From: Prorocentrum cordatum
Taxonomy: Eukaryota; Sar; Dinophyceae; Prorocentrales; Prorocentraceae
NCBI GenBank assembly: GCA_963575745.1
Contig: CAUYUJ010018316.1
Coordinates: 693,494 to 757,493, forward strand
Direction: 5' to 3'
Length of the DNA: 64,000 nt
Shown here: positions 42,530 through 55,633 of the stretch, one piece after another
Numbering within the stretch: position 1 is the stretch's first letter
Layout of the letters: the number at the start of each line of letters is the position of its first letter
Notes under the pieces: model-generated
The model's input: the letters and a program-made list of their open reading frames with translations, nothing else
Database searches by the model: none
Told to the model about the DNA's origin: nothing
Position numbers and translations under genes: made by a program

Positions 42530-45500
42530 CTCAAATTGCGAGACTCACAACAATATCTGGTTGGTCGCCATCCAAGCTAAAGTAAAGCGGGGGCGTAAAA
42601 GTAATCCGTCACCATGTCGATGACCTCTGATCGACACGCATTGTCTGTCTCTCCTCTTTTGCACCGGATTCCTTCGGGCCCACTGCCGTGGATAACGCTG
42701 GCTTCTGCGATTCCCGCGGTATGTTTTAACAAAAGTATTGAGCACCGCCTGAAGAGCCGCCAATCTGGACCTGTCTCTGGATGTTCACCACCCCCCTTGT
42801 TAATATTCTTACATGCGATTTCTACCGGGCCTTGCGTGTAGTTTCCAACGCGCCTTTTCCCTTACTTTCGCACACTCCTGGTGCTGATGGAATTGATGAA
42901 TGCATTATTTCCTTGCCTTGCTCGTTAATTCTCGATCGAGCTCGTTTCCGCTCGCGTCGCCCCGCGCTCTCCGAGGCCCACCCTCATTGCGGCGAATCGT
43001 GGACACCCTTGCGGGCGACTGGAATTAAGCATTCGATGGACTCGCACGTCCCGCAAGCGATTGGCGCGTTCAATAGCCTTCATGTTCCCATCTCGCCCAC
43101 TCCCATTCGCGGCCCTGTCTGTCCTCTGCAGCGACGCGAAAGGATTGCAACATTGTCTTCCCGCCAGCCCGTTCGAGTCGCCTCCCCCTCGCCCACGATG
43201 GATCGCGCTGCAATCGTTCGGGGCGCCCGCGATCGGCATCAATGCCATCGCCATTTTCCATCGAGGAGCGCGTTCCAATCTCGTCTTTTGAACCCGCATC
43301 AGTCTCTGCCGTCAATGGAATGTGTTGGGCCCGCCAAGCTAACATGTCTTCGCATTACATACCTGGTGTACAACTGATGTTATGGTCGGCTTCCTCATGT
43401 AAACTTAACGGTCATGTGAATGGATTGACGCTTGATGTCCAGCTCCTTTCCGATCGTACCGCTGCGTTAATTGCGGCTTTGGCCGCTTTCTTGTCCGCGG
43501 ATCATTCGTCTCCGCGCCGCGCAGAGGCCACGCCAAAACTGCGCGCATCCCCGCCGCCATGGGTTCCAACGCGTGTGTTCTATGATATTTGGGCAGACGT
43601 GGCATGCCAGCTGGGCGCTGATGCTCGGCGATCACATAGGAAGTGCATGCCGCTGCGTCCTTTCAACTTTCGCAGAGCTCAACGGCGACTTGCACATATT
43701 TCGCTCCATGCTCCAGGGCTTCCTTGATCCCACCTGCGCCGATGCGCTTCTCGTTGAATCTCGCAGGCCGGCTGGGCCCTGCACGCCGTGGGCTCGACGC
43801 ATGCGAACAAACAGAAAAAAGAAGCACATCCCCATGCCCGTCAAAAGTAATCGCGCCATGTCCATGGCCAGTCCCGGGGCCAGCCCCTTCTGGTCGGCAG
43901 GTCTGGTTACCCTGGCGGCGAAATCTGCCTCGCCGGTGCAAGCATGCGTAGCTGTTTCATTATTGACATGCATTTGGACCTGTCGGCGACGATCGCTGGC
44001 TTCCTTGGATATTGACTGCCCCCTTTTTTGTCTGCAAGTCACGTCGAAGTCATTTCATGCATTCTCATGTCGAGCAATCTTTGGGCGATCTCACCCGTCA
44101 GTTGCGCGCCCTCATTTCATGCGCGGCCCCCTTTCAATGTCCGTTACCCCTCGTCGGGCATCTAATCAGCTGGCCCTTCGTTGTCTTGCGCGCCAAGCCC
44201 TTCAGCCCTTTCAGTGGCCACTTCGAACTCTGCCCGCCCCATTCGATGGACGCGGCGCTCGCGCGCTTCCACGGATTTTCCAATCGTCGCAGATCTCCAC
44301 GACCCCGCCGCCATAGATGGCGGCGCGCGTCGTCGCCTCGCCAGCCAATCGCTCAACAAACTATATATTTCGCGACGCGCCATTCTAGTCTCGACTCAAT
44401 ATCAGTGCCAGGTAGCTCTTTTCGCTGCACCTGCGAACTCCGATTAGAATGTCCACCCGCGCCGCCAGGGTCGCCGCCTGAGGCTGGCGCTCCATCTGTC
44501 TGTTGCGCGCTGCATTTATGCGAACTTTGCCCCCCCCTTCTTCGCGCTTGTTTGGTTTTTCTCTGGCGGCCGCGTCGGGGGCGGGCCGGCCCGCGCCCTG
44601 GCCCCCGCGCGCAGGTCGCCACTCAGCGGCTCTTGACCCGCGCTCGGCGATGCGAGGCTGGCGGCGGGGGCCTCTGGGCAACGGCTTGCCGCGCGCGGCG
44701 CCCTGGCGCGACTCCCAGCATCGGATGTTCCGACCCTTCAACCGCCACCCACTAAAACGCGCGAGGCCGAGCCCGACGTCTTGCGGATCCTGCGGGGAGA
44801 GACGGCAAAGGCAAAATCGCTCTGGACCGTGCCTCGCGATTGACCGCGCTGAAGCCCGTCCGCAACGTATGCCCTTCAGCGGCGTTCATTCCCGATGAGC
44901 ATCGCCTGTCCTCGTCAGTTCCTCTGCGGCGATGCTCTAGCAATCCGAATACCCCCTGGCCCCGCCCGACTGCGCTCTGTCGACTTCTGTCGCGCGTGCC
45001 GAGGGGCGCCCCTGAGTCGCGCGCGCATTCCAGCCCGCGTCTCCCTCTGGCCCACGTCTTGGGGAACATTGCGCAACCGACGAATTCAAGCGGCGCGGCG
45101 TTGACCCTGCGTCCGCGAGGCCGATGTCAACTCCCATGACCATGGCCGGTGAAGATCTTGCTGATGGACGCCCCGCCATTCTCGGGAATGAACAGCTGCC
45201 CCCCGCCCGGCGAACGATGCCGGGTCATCCGCGACTCTGGGCGCGCAGCTGCCAGCTCCTGTCCTGATGCCCACTCTGCCCCATCAACCCTGCTTTCCTG
45301 CAATGCATCGCCAGCGCTGGGTTGCCCGATTCTGCGTTGCCTTTCTAACTCTTTAGGCAGCGCCCGCGCGTTTGCGCTTCGGCCGCGCGCAGACAGCTGA
45401 GGAAAGGAATTTCACCCCAGTCAGCCCTGCCCCGCGCCCCTCCCGGCCGCGCCTTGCGCGCGGCGAGGGCGCTAGATGCGGCGCGGAAAATGGCTAACAT

Positions 45501-48390
45501 TGCGGCGTTTAATCAGCGTCGCGTCGGGGCGAGGGTCGCAGGTTCCCCCCGTCGTCCTCCAGCTTCTCTGCTCAATTTGCAAGCGCGCCGGCGCGTTCGC
45601 TCGCGCTGTTCTCGCCGCCGCCCCCGCCCCGCGCGCTGACCCGAGCCCCCGCCCCTTCCGCGGCCAACGCTGCACATCGGTAGCCTGGGGCTCGCGGGGC
45701 CAAATGGAAGGGGGCCCCCGCGAAAGACGCCGCGCCGCGGGAGATCCACGCGCGGCCATCGCCTCGCTCACTCGACGCGCCGGCTTCTGCTTTCCTTTGG
45801 GGGCTCGGATGGCACATTGGAATGCCTCGCCGCGTTCGTGGATCGCCGCTGTCGGCCTGAAGCCTCGCGCCCCGGGCGACGACGTGACCGGCCGCGCGCG
45901 CCCCGGCGCGGGGCGAATTCGCCACCTGCTTCCACCGCTGCACGCGCCGACCCGAATGCTTTCTCAACGTTGGCAACGTGCGCGGGCACGGGGGCCCCGC
46001 CGCCCGCGTCGCATTGCTCCGCGATCACTCTTCGCCCGCGGTTCATTGCGACGGCCCCGATGGCGGCGCCGCGGCGGCTGCCCATTGCACAGGCTCTAGT
46101 CCGCATTGCTGAGAAGTGAGCGCCGACGTTCGGCGGCCCAACTGCGGAACAAGCTCCGACGGTCAGCGCCGTAGTCTCCACGGTGGATTCCGAACTGGCC
46201 TCGGGGCCTGCGTTCGCGTCTTCTGTCTCCAGGGTGGACTCTGCCAATCCGGGGAAACCTTCGCGGTCGCCGCGTTGCCCCCGTCGCACTTGAGGACCGC
46301 GTCGCGCGTGTAATTTCGAGCGCCCCGAACAGCGTCGCAACGGCGTCGAACGAATGTCGCCCCACCAGGCCCGACGCGCGAACACTCGCATTCTTGGCGC
46401 TCGAAATTCCCCCTGGCCATCACGGCTAGAGTAGGTTCGCGCATGTCAGCGCCGTCGCTACCCTCGCGCCCAAGGGCGGCGCTGGGGCAATATTCCTGGC
46501 GCGCGATTCTCGGCGCGTGAATCGTCGCTTCGTTTCGCGCGCCACTTTCTCGATTACTCTGGTCGGCGCGCCCCGCGGCGCCCCGGGCGGGCCCCTGCGC
46601 CCCCGCGCGACGGCGCGGCATCTGGGGTCCATATCTGGCCGAGGCTGCTCAGATGCATTCCCCCGCCGTCTTTTGCTGGCACGTCCAACCTCGCGGAACC
46701 CCCGCGGCGCAGTTGGCTGCAAGGCCACCCCAGCGCGCGCACTTGCAGCATTCGCGCTCGCCCGTGGGCGCGCAGCCCTTGCCGCCTGAGGTGCCGCCCG
46801 GTTGTGCTGATTGCTCATCAACTCCCCTGTTGTTGCCGCAATTGATTATGAAGTAGCCAGTCGGCCAGCGCGGGTTTCCTGCCCCTGCGCCGCTGCCCTC
46901 GCCTTCACCATTGACTCTGCAGCCTCTGGCGACATGACCGATTCTGCCGCGCGCGTAGCGCGTGGCCCTCCCTTTGCCTTTGCCGTTGGTGCACGCGTCC
47001 GCGTCTCCTGTCGCCGCGGCCCAGGTCGCCGCGCCAATCTGGTTCGCCCGCTTCGTTCATGAGGCATCAACTTCCACTCGAATTATATTGTCCGTGGAAA
47101 GTGTCTCGGCAGGCCCAGCGGCTCAAGGCGCTCATCCTCTTTGCCGACTCCCGATGGCCACGGCGTCGCCGTTGTTCGCGTCGGCGCCCTATAGGCGCTT
47201 TCCGAGCCCAGTCACCGGATCGCAAGTACACCGTCTAATCTGATTCGCAGGTTAGGAACCAGGGCGACTTGAAACAGGTCTGGCTGCCAATCGTCGAACC
47301 GCCCCAACGAGAGCCATTCTGATATCCGGAGCCGGTATCTTGAATGGCACAGGCAACTCATGCGTTTAACCCATATCACCAGGATCTCCAGCAGCGCACT
47401 CCATTCTTCGAAGTGGACTGACGTGCAACTGGTCTTCTAGGTCTGTCTGGGCACATTGCTGAGCCCCCCCTAGCCGATAGCGTTGCCACCGTTTCTGCCG
47501 AACACAACCTATAGACCTGTATGTGTGCATTCACTCCGTCGCCCTCTTCAAAGCCATGTAGATCGCCCTGTGCCTCAACGCTCTCACGTTCTTCGGTTCG
47601 GATGTACTCTACGTCCTCTTGGAGCTTGTGAATCTCTCCCTCGTCGGACAAAAATCATCATGGCGTTCGTCGTCGTCGTCGTCTCGCGTCATTTCTGGCG
47701 ATGCATTGTTGTACTTCGCCGCTGTCATACTCCCGTTCAACATTCAGAATGTGCCATCTTCCTCGGTTGGATCTGGCACAGCGCCGCCCATTGTCTCTTC
47801 TGTTGGGTTGTTGGCTTCATTAAATTGAAAGACTCGCGGCCTCCAGTGTCCACAATTGTGCCACAGCGTTTATCAGCCTGCCAATGCATTTTTGAAATAT
47901 CGTCCGATTAGGTTGGCCTTCGGTTCGCTCACGGGCCATTGGTGGTTTTTGCTGTTGCCACATTTTACCTTCTCAGCTATGTGAGCGAAGTAGGCGTTTA
48001 TATGTTCGCCGACTGTTCTTGCCAATCCGGCGACTCGCGCCACTATTTGCGTGGTGTCTGCGTCATGCCTGTTTTCGCAAAACGTCCTCATCAATGGCAT
48101 CGTCTGTTTTTGGGCACGTCTAGGTCATCCGTACAATCTTTCTCGTCAAAGTAGTTCGTCATCGCACAACGGTTAGCCCGCAGGCCATCTTTGAACTCGC
48201 AGTCACCTGGGTGGTTCACGGTACGACGCTTAAGACCGAATGTGGCTAGGTTGTACTCTCTCCATTCCAGTCGTGAGGCATCGCTATGCCCGCTCTCGGT
48301 GCAATAGCCTCGACCCGCTACCACGCAACTTTGACATAACTGTCGTCATGAAGTTGGGTTTCTGTCTTGCAGTGAGCGAACAACTCCAAA
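42530..48390. other. No gene recognised, probably decayed repeats
   Basis: Frames are short and overlap on both strands without a preferred one. On the minus strand, 48320-47870 gives a few protein-like stretches (SEPKANLIGRYFKNALAG; YFDEKDCTDDLDVPKNRRC) in shifted frames, which may be a relic of a coding sequence. Nothing else can be supported. Confidence 0.45.
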
Positions 48391-48397
48391 ATACAAA

Positions 48398-48485
48398 GAT
48401 GTGTCACACCGCTTGATGGTGGTTGCAACCACTTGGGCCAAACGCCAGCAGTTGCACAAAAACCTGCGGCCCTATACCGACACAC
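48398..48485 (+). repeat. Dispersed repeat, partner of 34407-34500
   Basis: Same orientation. A (CTC)-rich tract (48495-48700) follows. Confidence 0.75.
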
Positions 48486-48780
48486 CTCCCACGTTTCCTC
48501 CTCCTCCTCCTCCTCATCCTTATCAATATCCCTTAATCCTCATCCTCATCCTCCCTCCTCCCCAGCTCTCTCGCCCCCCCCCCTGACCACGACCTGCCTC
48601 GCTGCCTCGCCCATTCTCCCTCATCCTCTGCCTCCTCCGCCTCCTCCGCCTCCCCCGCCTCCCTCGGCCCCTCCGCCCCCTCCGCCCCTTCAGACCTCCC
48701 TCCACCACCACCACCGTCCGCTGCCAACGCCGCCCGTCCTCTGGACAGAAGAGGAAGGCGACGACCGGACCGGCGACGAT

Positions 48781-48960
48781 AGAGAAACACAAAACGGCAT
48801 AAAAATACACCTTCGGAGCTCCGCGCGGATTTTTTGGACTGGCGCTGGGTCCCCCCCCAGCGCGCAAACCGCACCAGGAGCGGCGCAGGAAGCGCAGCCA
48901 GCCCAACGCCGATCCAGCGAAAAATGCGCGGAGCTCCGAACGTTTATGTTTATATTGTTC
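48781..48960. mobile_element. Inverted-repeat element, family CCGCGCGGA, copy 2
   Basis: Left arm AACGGCATAAAAATACACC and GGAGCTCCGCGCGGATTTTT; right arm GCGCGGAGCTCCGAACG and TTTATGTTTATATTGTTC. The inner part is GGCGCTGGG with its complement. Confidence 0.75.
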
Positions 48961-49350
48961 GAGGCGACGGCGGCGAACACCCGAGGACGCAACTGCCGCG
49001 CGGCCGCCAGGCCGCCTACAGCGCCGCCGACGGTGGACAAGCGACACTGAGATCCGACGTAGCGAATAACATCTTACAAAAATCACGACCAGAGACCCGG
49101 ACAACCAGGGGGTCTCCTGACCACGGCGAGCCTCGGCCAGGAATAGGTTCCCCGACCTAGTTTCCAGGAGCAGTCCCAAAACCAGGACCCCTCCCACGCC
49201 CGACGCCGTCCTTCTCTCGGCGCCTTGGCTGTACACCCTGAGGTCCGACCACGTGAAAAATACAACATCCTTACCAACACTCATGAACAAAACCCCGAAC
49301 CCCACCTTTCTGAGCCAATTTTCGGGCCAGATGGATACGCGAGAGTAGAG

Positions 49351-49539
49351 ACTCCTAAATGGGATTGGAGTAGATGGGGGTCGGAGGATCGCGCCGCATC
49401 ACCGATGCATCGGCGACGTCGGCGATGCATCGGCGGCGCCGGCGTGGGGAAACACGGGCTTCACATCGAGCCGCATCGCCAGTGCATCGGCGATGCGGCA
49501 CGATCCTCCGACCCCATTCGCTCGGACCCCATCCGGGAG
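49351..49539. mobile_element. Inverted-repeat element, family ATGCATCGGCGATGC, copy 2
   Basis: The left arm (CTCCTAAATGGGATTGGAGT, GGGTCGGAGGATCGCGCCGC) and right arm (GGCACGATCCTCCGACCCCA, CCCATCCGGGAG) mirror each other, with repeated GATGCATCGGCGA inside. It lacks the outermost AGGCCT of 61266-61493. Confidence 0.75.
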
Positions 49540-49694
49540 AGGGTCCCAGGGTCCGAAGCCGGTCGCAGTGCCCAGAGATCTCGTGGTTGACGATCACGCG
49601 CCTGCCGCGCGGCTGCTGTGCCGCCTGGAGGCGCAGCCCTCGGCGGGAAGGGTCACGACGAACGGGCGCTGCGCAGTGGGGGGCGACAATATGA

Positions 49695-49887
49695 AAAGAA
49701 AAAAAACTGCATAAACATACAGTTTCGACGGTCCGCGCGGATTTCTTGGATCCACGCTGACCCCCCCCTCCCTAGCGCGTGGAGCGCGCCAGGGCGGCGC
49801 CGGAGTTGCCGCTGGGGGGGCCAAGGGCCGATCCAAGAATTCCGCGCGGAGCGCCAAAACGTTCATGATTATGCCGTTTTTTCTTCT
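49695..49887. mobile_element. Inverted-repeat element, family CCGCGCGGA, copy 3
   Basis: The arms are about 55 bp and mirror each other imperfectly: AAAAACTGCATAAACATACA and GGTCCGCGCGGATTTCTTGG on the left, CCAAGAATTCCGCGCGGAGC and CATGATTATGCCGTTTTTTC on the right. Confidence 0.78.
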
Positions 49888-50434
49888 TCGAGGTGAGTGG
49901 GGGGGAACGAACTTTTTGTGCCCTCAAGGGGCCCTAAAGTAGACAAGCGCGTTCACCCTTCGCAAAGTAGCTGCTCGCAAATGGCCTGGATCCACCGCGG
50001 GGGATTCACGATCCAATACATCGAGGCATTCATGTGTTATTCGGACGTTGTGCGAATAGCGGTACGCGCTCGGTGATGGACCATCCGGGGGCCCAAAAGG
50101 GGCAGGAGAAGGTCGACGTCTCTGCGCCCCCCCGTCTACCGCCCCCCGCTCCCCTGACCTTCCAGAGGGCTACAAAATGCACTCTAGACCTATCTGCTCA
50201 CCTCGACTGCTCAAACCTTCGACTGGAATCTAGACGTGGGGGTTATGGTGCGGTTGTCTGGCTACGCGCAAGAGTGACCCTGGCAAGAGTGCCTCGAAGT
50301 GCGCGGCTTTCGGGGGGCCGCGGGAGAACAAAACCCAGTCGCGCAAGCCGCTGCTGCCGCTTCGCGCTCAGCGATCGGGGGACCCCAGTGAGCCCGCACC
50401 TGAGGTCATTCCGGCAAAGAGTCACTCTTACGTG

Positions 50435-50676
50435 CGCAATCGAGCTGTTCAACCCTGCTGGAAGGCCGGGGCCTGCGCGGCGCCTGGACGACGACGGCGC
50501 GCGGCCCTCCGACCGGGCCGGGCCGCGCGGCCGCGGGCGGCCGCACGTGCTCGCCCCCTCGCGGGCTGCGGCGGAGGGGCCGCTGGCAGCGGGGGCCGGC
50601 GGCCGGGGCGGCGGACCGGCCGCGCTGGGCGGCAGCGTCGCCGCGCCCCCCAGGGGGCCGGGGGCAGAAGAGGTGA
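50435..50676 (+). CDS. Possible exon cut by the assembly gap
   Basis: A plus-strand frame reading LFNPAGRPGPARRLDDDGAR and continuing Ala/Gly/Pro-rich to GAEE, ending at GAAGAG/GTGA, which would be a good splice donor, directly before the N run. No homology is recognised and the composition is biased, so this is only a possibility. Confidence 0.2.
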
Positions 50677-50776
50677 NNNNNNNNNNNNNNNNNNNNNNNN
50701 NNNNNNNNNNNNNNNNNNNNNNNNNNNNNNNNNNNNNNNNNNNNNNNNNNNNNNNNNNNNNNNNNNNNNNNNNNNN
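50677..50776. other. Assembly gap, 100 N
   Basis: Exactly 100 N, the usual placeholder for a scaffold join of unknown length. LINE 2 runs into it from the right and does not reappear on the left. Confidence 0.99.
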
Positions 50777-51329
50777 GGCGCTTCGTGAGCAGCTGTGCCA
50801 GCTGCTCTCCAAGCACAGCTGCGCAAACCGACGGGACCTGGGGCCGAATCCTTCTTCCTATGGAGGTGGTCCAAGAACTGATCACGCGCGTTTCCAAGGG
50901 GGCCTTTGGCGGGTCGTGTTCGCGCGCCAGCAATCGCCGGGGTCGATGGGGGGCGCCAGGAAGAGGGGGCGGCCCGCAGGGCCCACAGCGCCTTCTCTCC
51001 GATCGCTGAAGACATCCCCCCAGCGTTCGCAGAGCAACTTCGAACGCGAAGTCGGGTCGGCACGAGAGTGGGCAGGGTGGTCGATGACACCTCGGAGGCA
51101 TATCGCACACTGCCGGGCCTTCCAGGCCTTGGCCAACCTGCGGACGCGCACGAAGTGAAAGTCTGGATTGGGGCATGGCCCAGCACTCGAGTGTCCGACG
51201 CGCCACTCCTAGGCGACGAGCTCCTGATTCATGAGTGAGAAGATGCGGCAATGAAAGCTACGCCTGTCATTCTGAATCATGGATTCACGATCGTAAAGGG
51301 GCGCAGTGTGGGGCGGGCTAGAATGATCT

Positions 51330-52500
51330 CGGAGGCCTGTTTCGCCAGCAAGCCCTGACCTGTGAGCGCGGACCGGGCCCGAGGCAGCTGGCGGGCTTCT
51401 CGGCGCGGGCGTCGGCCAATGTCTTCAACGCGTCGGCCTCGGCGCGCTTGCCAACTGCGGCGATCGACGACTTGATCTCCTCAACCGCAAGGACTGGGTC
51501 CTCGATGAAATCCTGGCCGCCGGCACGGTCTTCAAAGCGCGCGGCAAACGAGCGGCGAAGACAGACCCGCGGCGGCAGATGCAAGCCTGCCTGGGGCACC
51601 CACGGCTGCATAGCGAGACGCAATGGCACGTGATCGGATGGGAAGGCGAGGTCGGCGACGCCCAGCATGGTCGAGCTCGAAGAAGACGGGCGTATACATG
51701 CTCCAGTATATCCGATCGGGTCGACTTAACGACGCCAAATCAGAAGGCGGACTGATAGCGCGACGACAAGTACACATGGGGTTTCCAGCTCTGCGCGGTG
51801 GGGAAATAAGAGGGGAATAGAGCAGCGCGCCTGGCGGGCGCGAGTCGCTCGGCCCCTGAAGTAGCAATGGGCCTGCCTTCTCCAGCTTCGAAACAGCTGA
51901 AGTCCCCCAGGATAAAGAGAGCGGTGTTCAGAGCGGGCCTCGCGATGCTTCTGACGGCGAGAAGCTGTTTCCGAGCGGCAGGGTCGGGGAGCCCGGGGTC
52001 AATGCGGACGGTGACGAATTGCAACTCTCCCTCGGGACCTCTGAAATTAAAATAGGCCATTCGGCCAGGCACAGGCTCGCGGAACTCGGCGAAGGGTAAG
52101 ACCCTTAGCAGATCGCTGGCGACGAACAGGAGCAGGCCTCCAGCACTAGCACGACTGCACAGGGGACCGAAGACGGAGTGGCACCTGAAATCTCGTTCTG
52201 TGGAAGGTCCCCAGGGGCCCCGTAAGCCTCTTGTACGCAAACGACCTGGTTTCTTTGAAGTACGGAAAACGGGGCTTATGAACATTAGGTTGGGCACGAA
52301 TTTGATCCGCATACATCGAGACCATCAGGGCTTGCGAGTTCCACGTCGATATCCTGAACGGTGTATCGGGCGCGTGGTGAGAACATTGGGATGAAGGGGG
52401 CGGGAAAACCAATGGCTCTGTCTCTGCTGGCACTGGGGGCAAAGAGGGACTGGAAGGAGCACAAGGCTTGGCTCTGCAAGCCCCGCGCTCGGCCTGGCCT
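51330..52500 (-). pseudogene. LINE 2 endonuclease domain (EEP), frameshifted
   Basis: Motifs in order on the minus strand: RISTWNSQAL (domain start, near 52350), GGLLLFVASDLL, PVPGRMAYFNFRGPEGELQF, TALFILGDFSCF (GDF motif, near 51895), SRPDRIYWS, and in another frame PSDHVPLRL (the SDH catalytic His motif, near 51630). The middle 190 residues are in one uninterrupted frame (52312-51740). The QETH Glu motif reads YFKETRSF. Confidence 0.8.
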
Positions 52501-52599
52501 TCGCCCGGCACAACATCGGGGGGGGGACATGCCAGGACCGAGGTGCCCTGAGGAAGCCGTTCACAGAGCGGCGATCAGAGCGTCGATCTTCTCATTCGT

Positions 52600-53260
52600 G
52601 ATGTCTCACACGAGGAGGTTTGCGTATATTGGCTCGAGCTTGAACGTGTCCTCGCCCTGCTGAATCGCTTTGGCCACCCCGAAACCCGTCGTCGTCGGTG
52701 ATCACCTGCAGAGTGGCTTTGCGCCCGTTGGGTCCGAGATTGCAGCCTCCTGTACATGACAGGACTTTCTTCAGCTCGGTAAGGACGCCGACATAGAAGG
52801 CCCGAGGACGCACGTTTTTTTCTGCCTGGCGTGGAGCGGCAAGTCGCCGCGCACCCTGAGGGGACACTTATTCTGATCTCTGAAATCGACCCACCCCATG
52901 CTGATGTCATGTAGATTGGTATGAAAGCTCTTGGCGTCATCCTCGGCGGAGAACCTGAACTTATAGACCTGGCTGGCTCCGTGGAAGATGGCCGTCACCC
53001 TGTTGGTGTCTTCTAGCTCGGGGAAGTGGCCTTGCATGGACTGCCAATGCGCCATGCGGGTCTTCATGAGGAGGGGCCTCGGGAACGTGCCCACGAAGCG
53101 GGTGCACAGGTCACTCTCGAGGTCGATGGTGGGGGTGACCTTCCTCGCCTTGTCGCCGACAAACTGCTTGACCGATGTCGGGCGGCTGCCAAAGGAGGAT
53201 TGGTACGAGGTACTGCCTGCGCTCGACGACCAATTTTCGAGAATAGGGTGGATAACACAC
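52600..53260 (-). pseudogene. LINE 2 ORF1-like protein, frameshifted
   Basis: The minus strand reads FVGDKARKVTPTIDLESDLC, TRFVGTFPRPLLMKTRMAHW, KFRFSAEDDAKSFHTNLHDI and PLRVRGDLPLHARQKKT, then in another frame RAFYVGVLTELKKVL. The order resembles the RNA-recognition-like ORF1 of dinoflagellate LINEs as I remember it. Upstream (53300-53540) is (GGA)n DNA. Confidence 0.6.
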
Positions 53261-54389
53261 AGGAAGTGGACGAGAGGAGGGGGCAGACGGGGGAACGGGA
53301 GAGAGGGGGAGGAGGAGGAGGAGGAGGAGGAGGAGAAGCAGGAGGAGGAAAAGGAGGAGGAGGAAGAGGAGTGGGCAGAAGAGGACAGACGACGAGGTGG
53401 ACGGGGACGGGGACGGGGGGAGGGTGGATGACACACAGGAGGTGGACGAGAGGAAGGGGCAGACGGGGGAACGGGAGAAAGGAGGAGGATGAGGAGGAGG
53501 GCGACGGCGACGAGGAACATTGATCAGGATGAGGAAGGAGCACGAGGCGGAGAGGGACGAGGCTGATGAGAAAGGAAAAAGGAAGGAGGCGGGGGCGGCG
53601 AGGCACCACCACGCGCAAGGACGCCGGAGGAGCACCGGTGGTACGCCGCCAGGCAATGTAAGTATACCGCGGCGCCACACGACCCTTCCGCAAACGGTGG
53701 GCGCATGATCCGCAACGGACTTCTCTTCCAGTGTGTTCCTCCTCCTCATCTTCCTCAAACTGCATCTCCTCCTCCTCCTCGTCCTCCTCCTCCCCATCCT
53801 CTTCCTCCTAACTTCTGTCCTGACATTGGTGGAAACATCCCTCCTCATCCTCCCTTCCATGGGCAAACCATCCGCAACGCCACTTGCCCTCCCGCATCCT
53901 AACCCTTACTGCCTACCGTCACACGGCCACCTTGGAAACTTGGCCTGCGCCTCATGAAACCATGAATGCGCACGCCCGTCGTCCCGATGTGCCCCCCCCC
54001 CGTGGACCCCCAAAGCACGGCCAAGTCCAAGTCTGCAGGGACTGCACCGCGTGTCAGCCACGGTACTGCCTGCCGCGTTCATGGATAGTCCAAGCGATGC
54101 AGTCGTACCCACTGCGCAGTGGAGGCATATCCATCCAGGACGCGGCGGGGCGTCCCCGGTCAGTCGGCGACACACGATTGGGAACAATGCGGTTGGGTGG
54201 AAATACGCTCGCGCGTCAGCGCAACCGTATACGAACAATGCCGTATATCACCGCAGACAAGCTGAGGCTGATCCGTCCAGGAAGCAGCGAAGCGTCCGCC
54301 ACCAATTGCGGAAGATTGATGTGCGTGAAGGCTGTTCGCGCGTGAGCGCAAATGCATGGAAAAAGATACGATAATCATGCTGAGATAGT

Positions 54390-54813
54390 CGAGTCTGGCC
54401 CGTCCAGGGCGCGGCGGGGCCTTCGACGTCGAGCGGCGCAGATCAGATTGAGGATATCGAATGCGTGGAGATAAGTGCGCGCGTGAGCAGCGTATGCTTT
54501 GCTGCCCAGGGAGGGTTCGACAGTGGACCCCGGACGCCGCAAACGGCCCACCACGAAGCCTCTCCTGAGCGGCAGTCCAGCAGACGCGGCTCTTGCCTGG
54601 AGTCGCTACCTTCAGATAATGGCAAAGCTTGCAGGTCCACGCAGGACGCAGCGGGCGCGCGGGCGCCATCAGAAGCTATCATACAATGGTGCGAAAGCAC
54701 TGGCTCCGAATAGCGCAATATATCGATACCACAAGTCAAACGCATTGCATTTATTGGTGGTCAGTGCGAAAAGTCCGCTACATACCAATCCTGGAATGAA
54801 TGAAGGCATGGCC
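54390..54813. repeat. Dispersed 0.4-kb repeat, copy 2
   Basis: Partner of 33290-33772. Just left of it (54130-54400) are two or three diverged 130-bp units with CCGTCCAGGA and GCGCGTGAGCGCAA landmarks that resemble the repeat's first part. Confidence 0.8.
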
Positions 54814-55079
54814 GTACTGGCATCATCGAATGTATCTGCTGACCCACCGTTGCGGTAGGTGTGACGATCGCTGGCATCACCCGCGCCACCTTCGTTGGAC
54901 CACTGGGAAACATCGTGGAGATGAACCATACATCAGGCCCCCTGGGGATCCCTGTCAGATCCGGACTCTCGGGAACAGCCCTCGAACCGACGCCGGCTGA
55001 GCCTCAATCACCCCTGATCTGGGATGCGAGCAAGAGGGACGTGGGAGCAGGAGAGGCCGAGGGAAGAAGTCGCGAGGTC

Positions 55080-55080
55080 A

Positions 55081-55129
<49 letters not shown>

Positions 55130-55130
55130 A
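55080..55130 (+). repeat. (GTC)n microsatellite
   Basis: About 16 units. 54900-55630 otherwise shows only short frames and no recognised gene. Confidence 0.95.
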
Positions 55131-55633
55131 ATCGCCGCCGCCGTCGCCGTCGTCTCCGCCGTCCAGGCCACGGCGCTCGACACGCCACGAGCTGCCAGGT
55201 GCCTGGTGGGCCGGCCTCGAGCGGCCTGCACTGCCGCCCTGACCGCGGGGGGGGGGGGCGCCTCGGGGCACCTGGAGCTGGCTGATGGTCCGGAGGACGG
55301 AGCCGCCGCTGCAGCCGCACTGGTGCGCCTCGTCAGGGAATGTCTGCACCGATCGGTTGTTGCTAGCAAAAGTGCCGCTGGCACAAGGTGTTCCTAGCTG
55401 TACGCGCCATTTTGGAACCGCTGGGGAACTCTGGGCCTCGTGAGGGGTGCTCTGGAGGCCATCTGGGCCTCTTCGGGAACCTTGGCACCTTTGGCAACAC
55501 CCGAACCGAGTTGAAACATCGAGTCGAATCGGGACTGGCATCGAATCGGGCTGCGCTGTGCCAGGGTCCTGATCTGGATCAGGGCGCCCTGGCACGGTGC
55601 CGCATCGGAGTCGGACACGAAGCGGGTTCTGGC

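Larger units (their letters stand above)
50777..53260 (-). mobile_element. LINE (non-LTR) retrotransposon 2, truncated at the gap
   Basis: The minus-strand order is ORF1-like RNA-binding protein (53260-52600), endonuclease (52500-51330), linker and start of reverse transcriptase (RRKKDSAPGPVGL-type block near 50850, then SCAWRAAG at the gap). It differs from LINE 1 in sequence, and its endonuclease is longer and better preserved. Frameshifts occur near 52830 and between the last two endonuclease blocks. Confidence 0.75.

Noticed and set aside
47780-47880. Minus-strand CGTIVDTGG, resembling a retropepsin D-T-G
   Set aside because: Too short, no second protease motif, and no integrase or RT near it in a compatible frame.
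50034-51158. Frames crossing the N run
   Set aside because: Reading through 100 unknown bases is meaningless.
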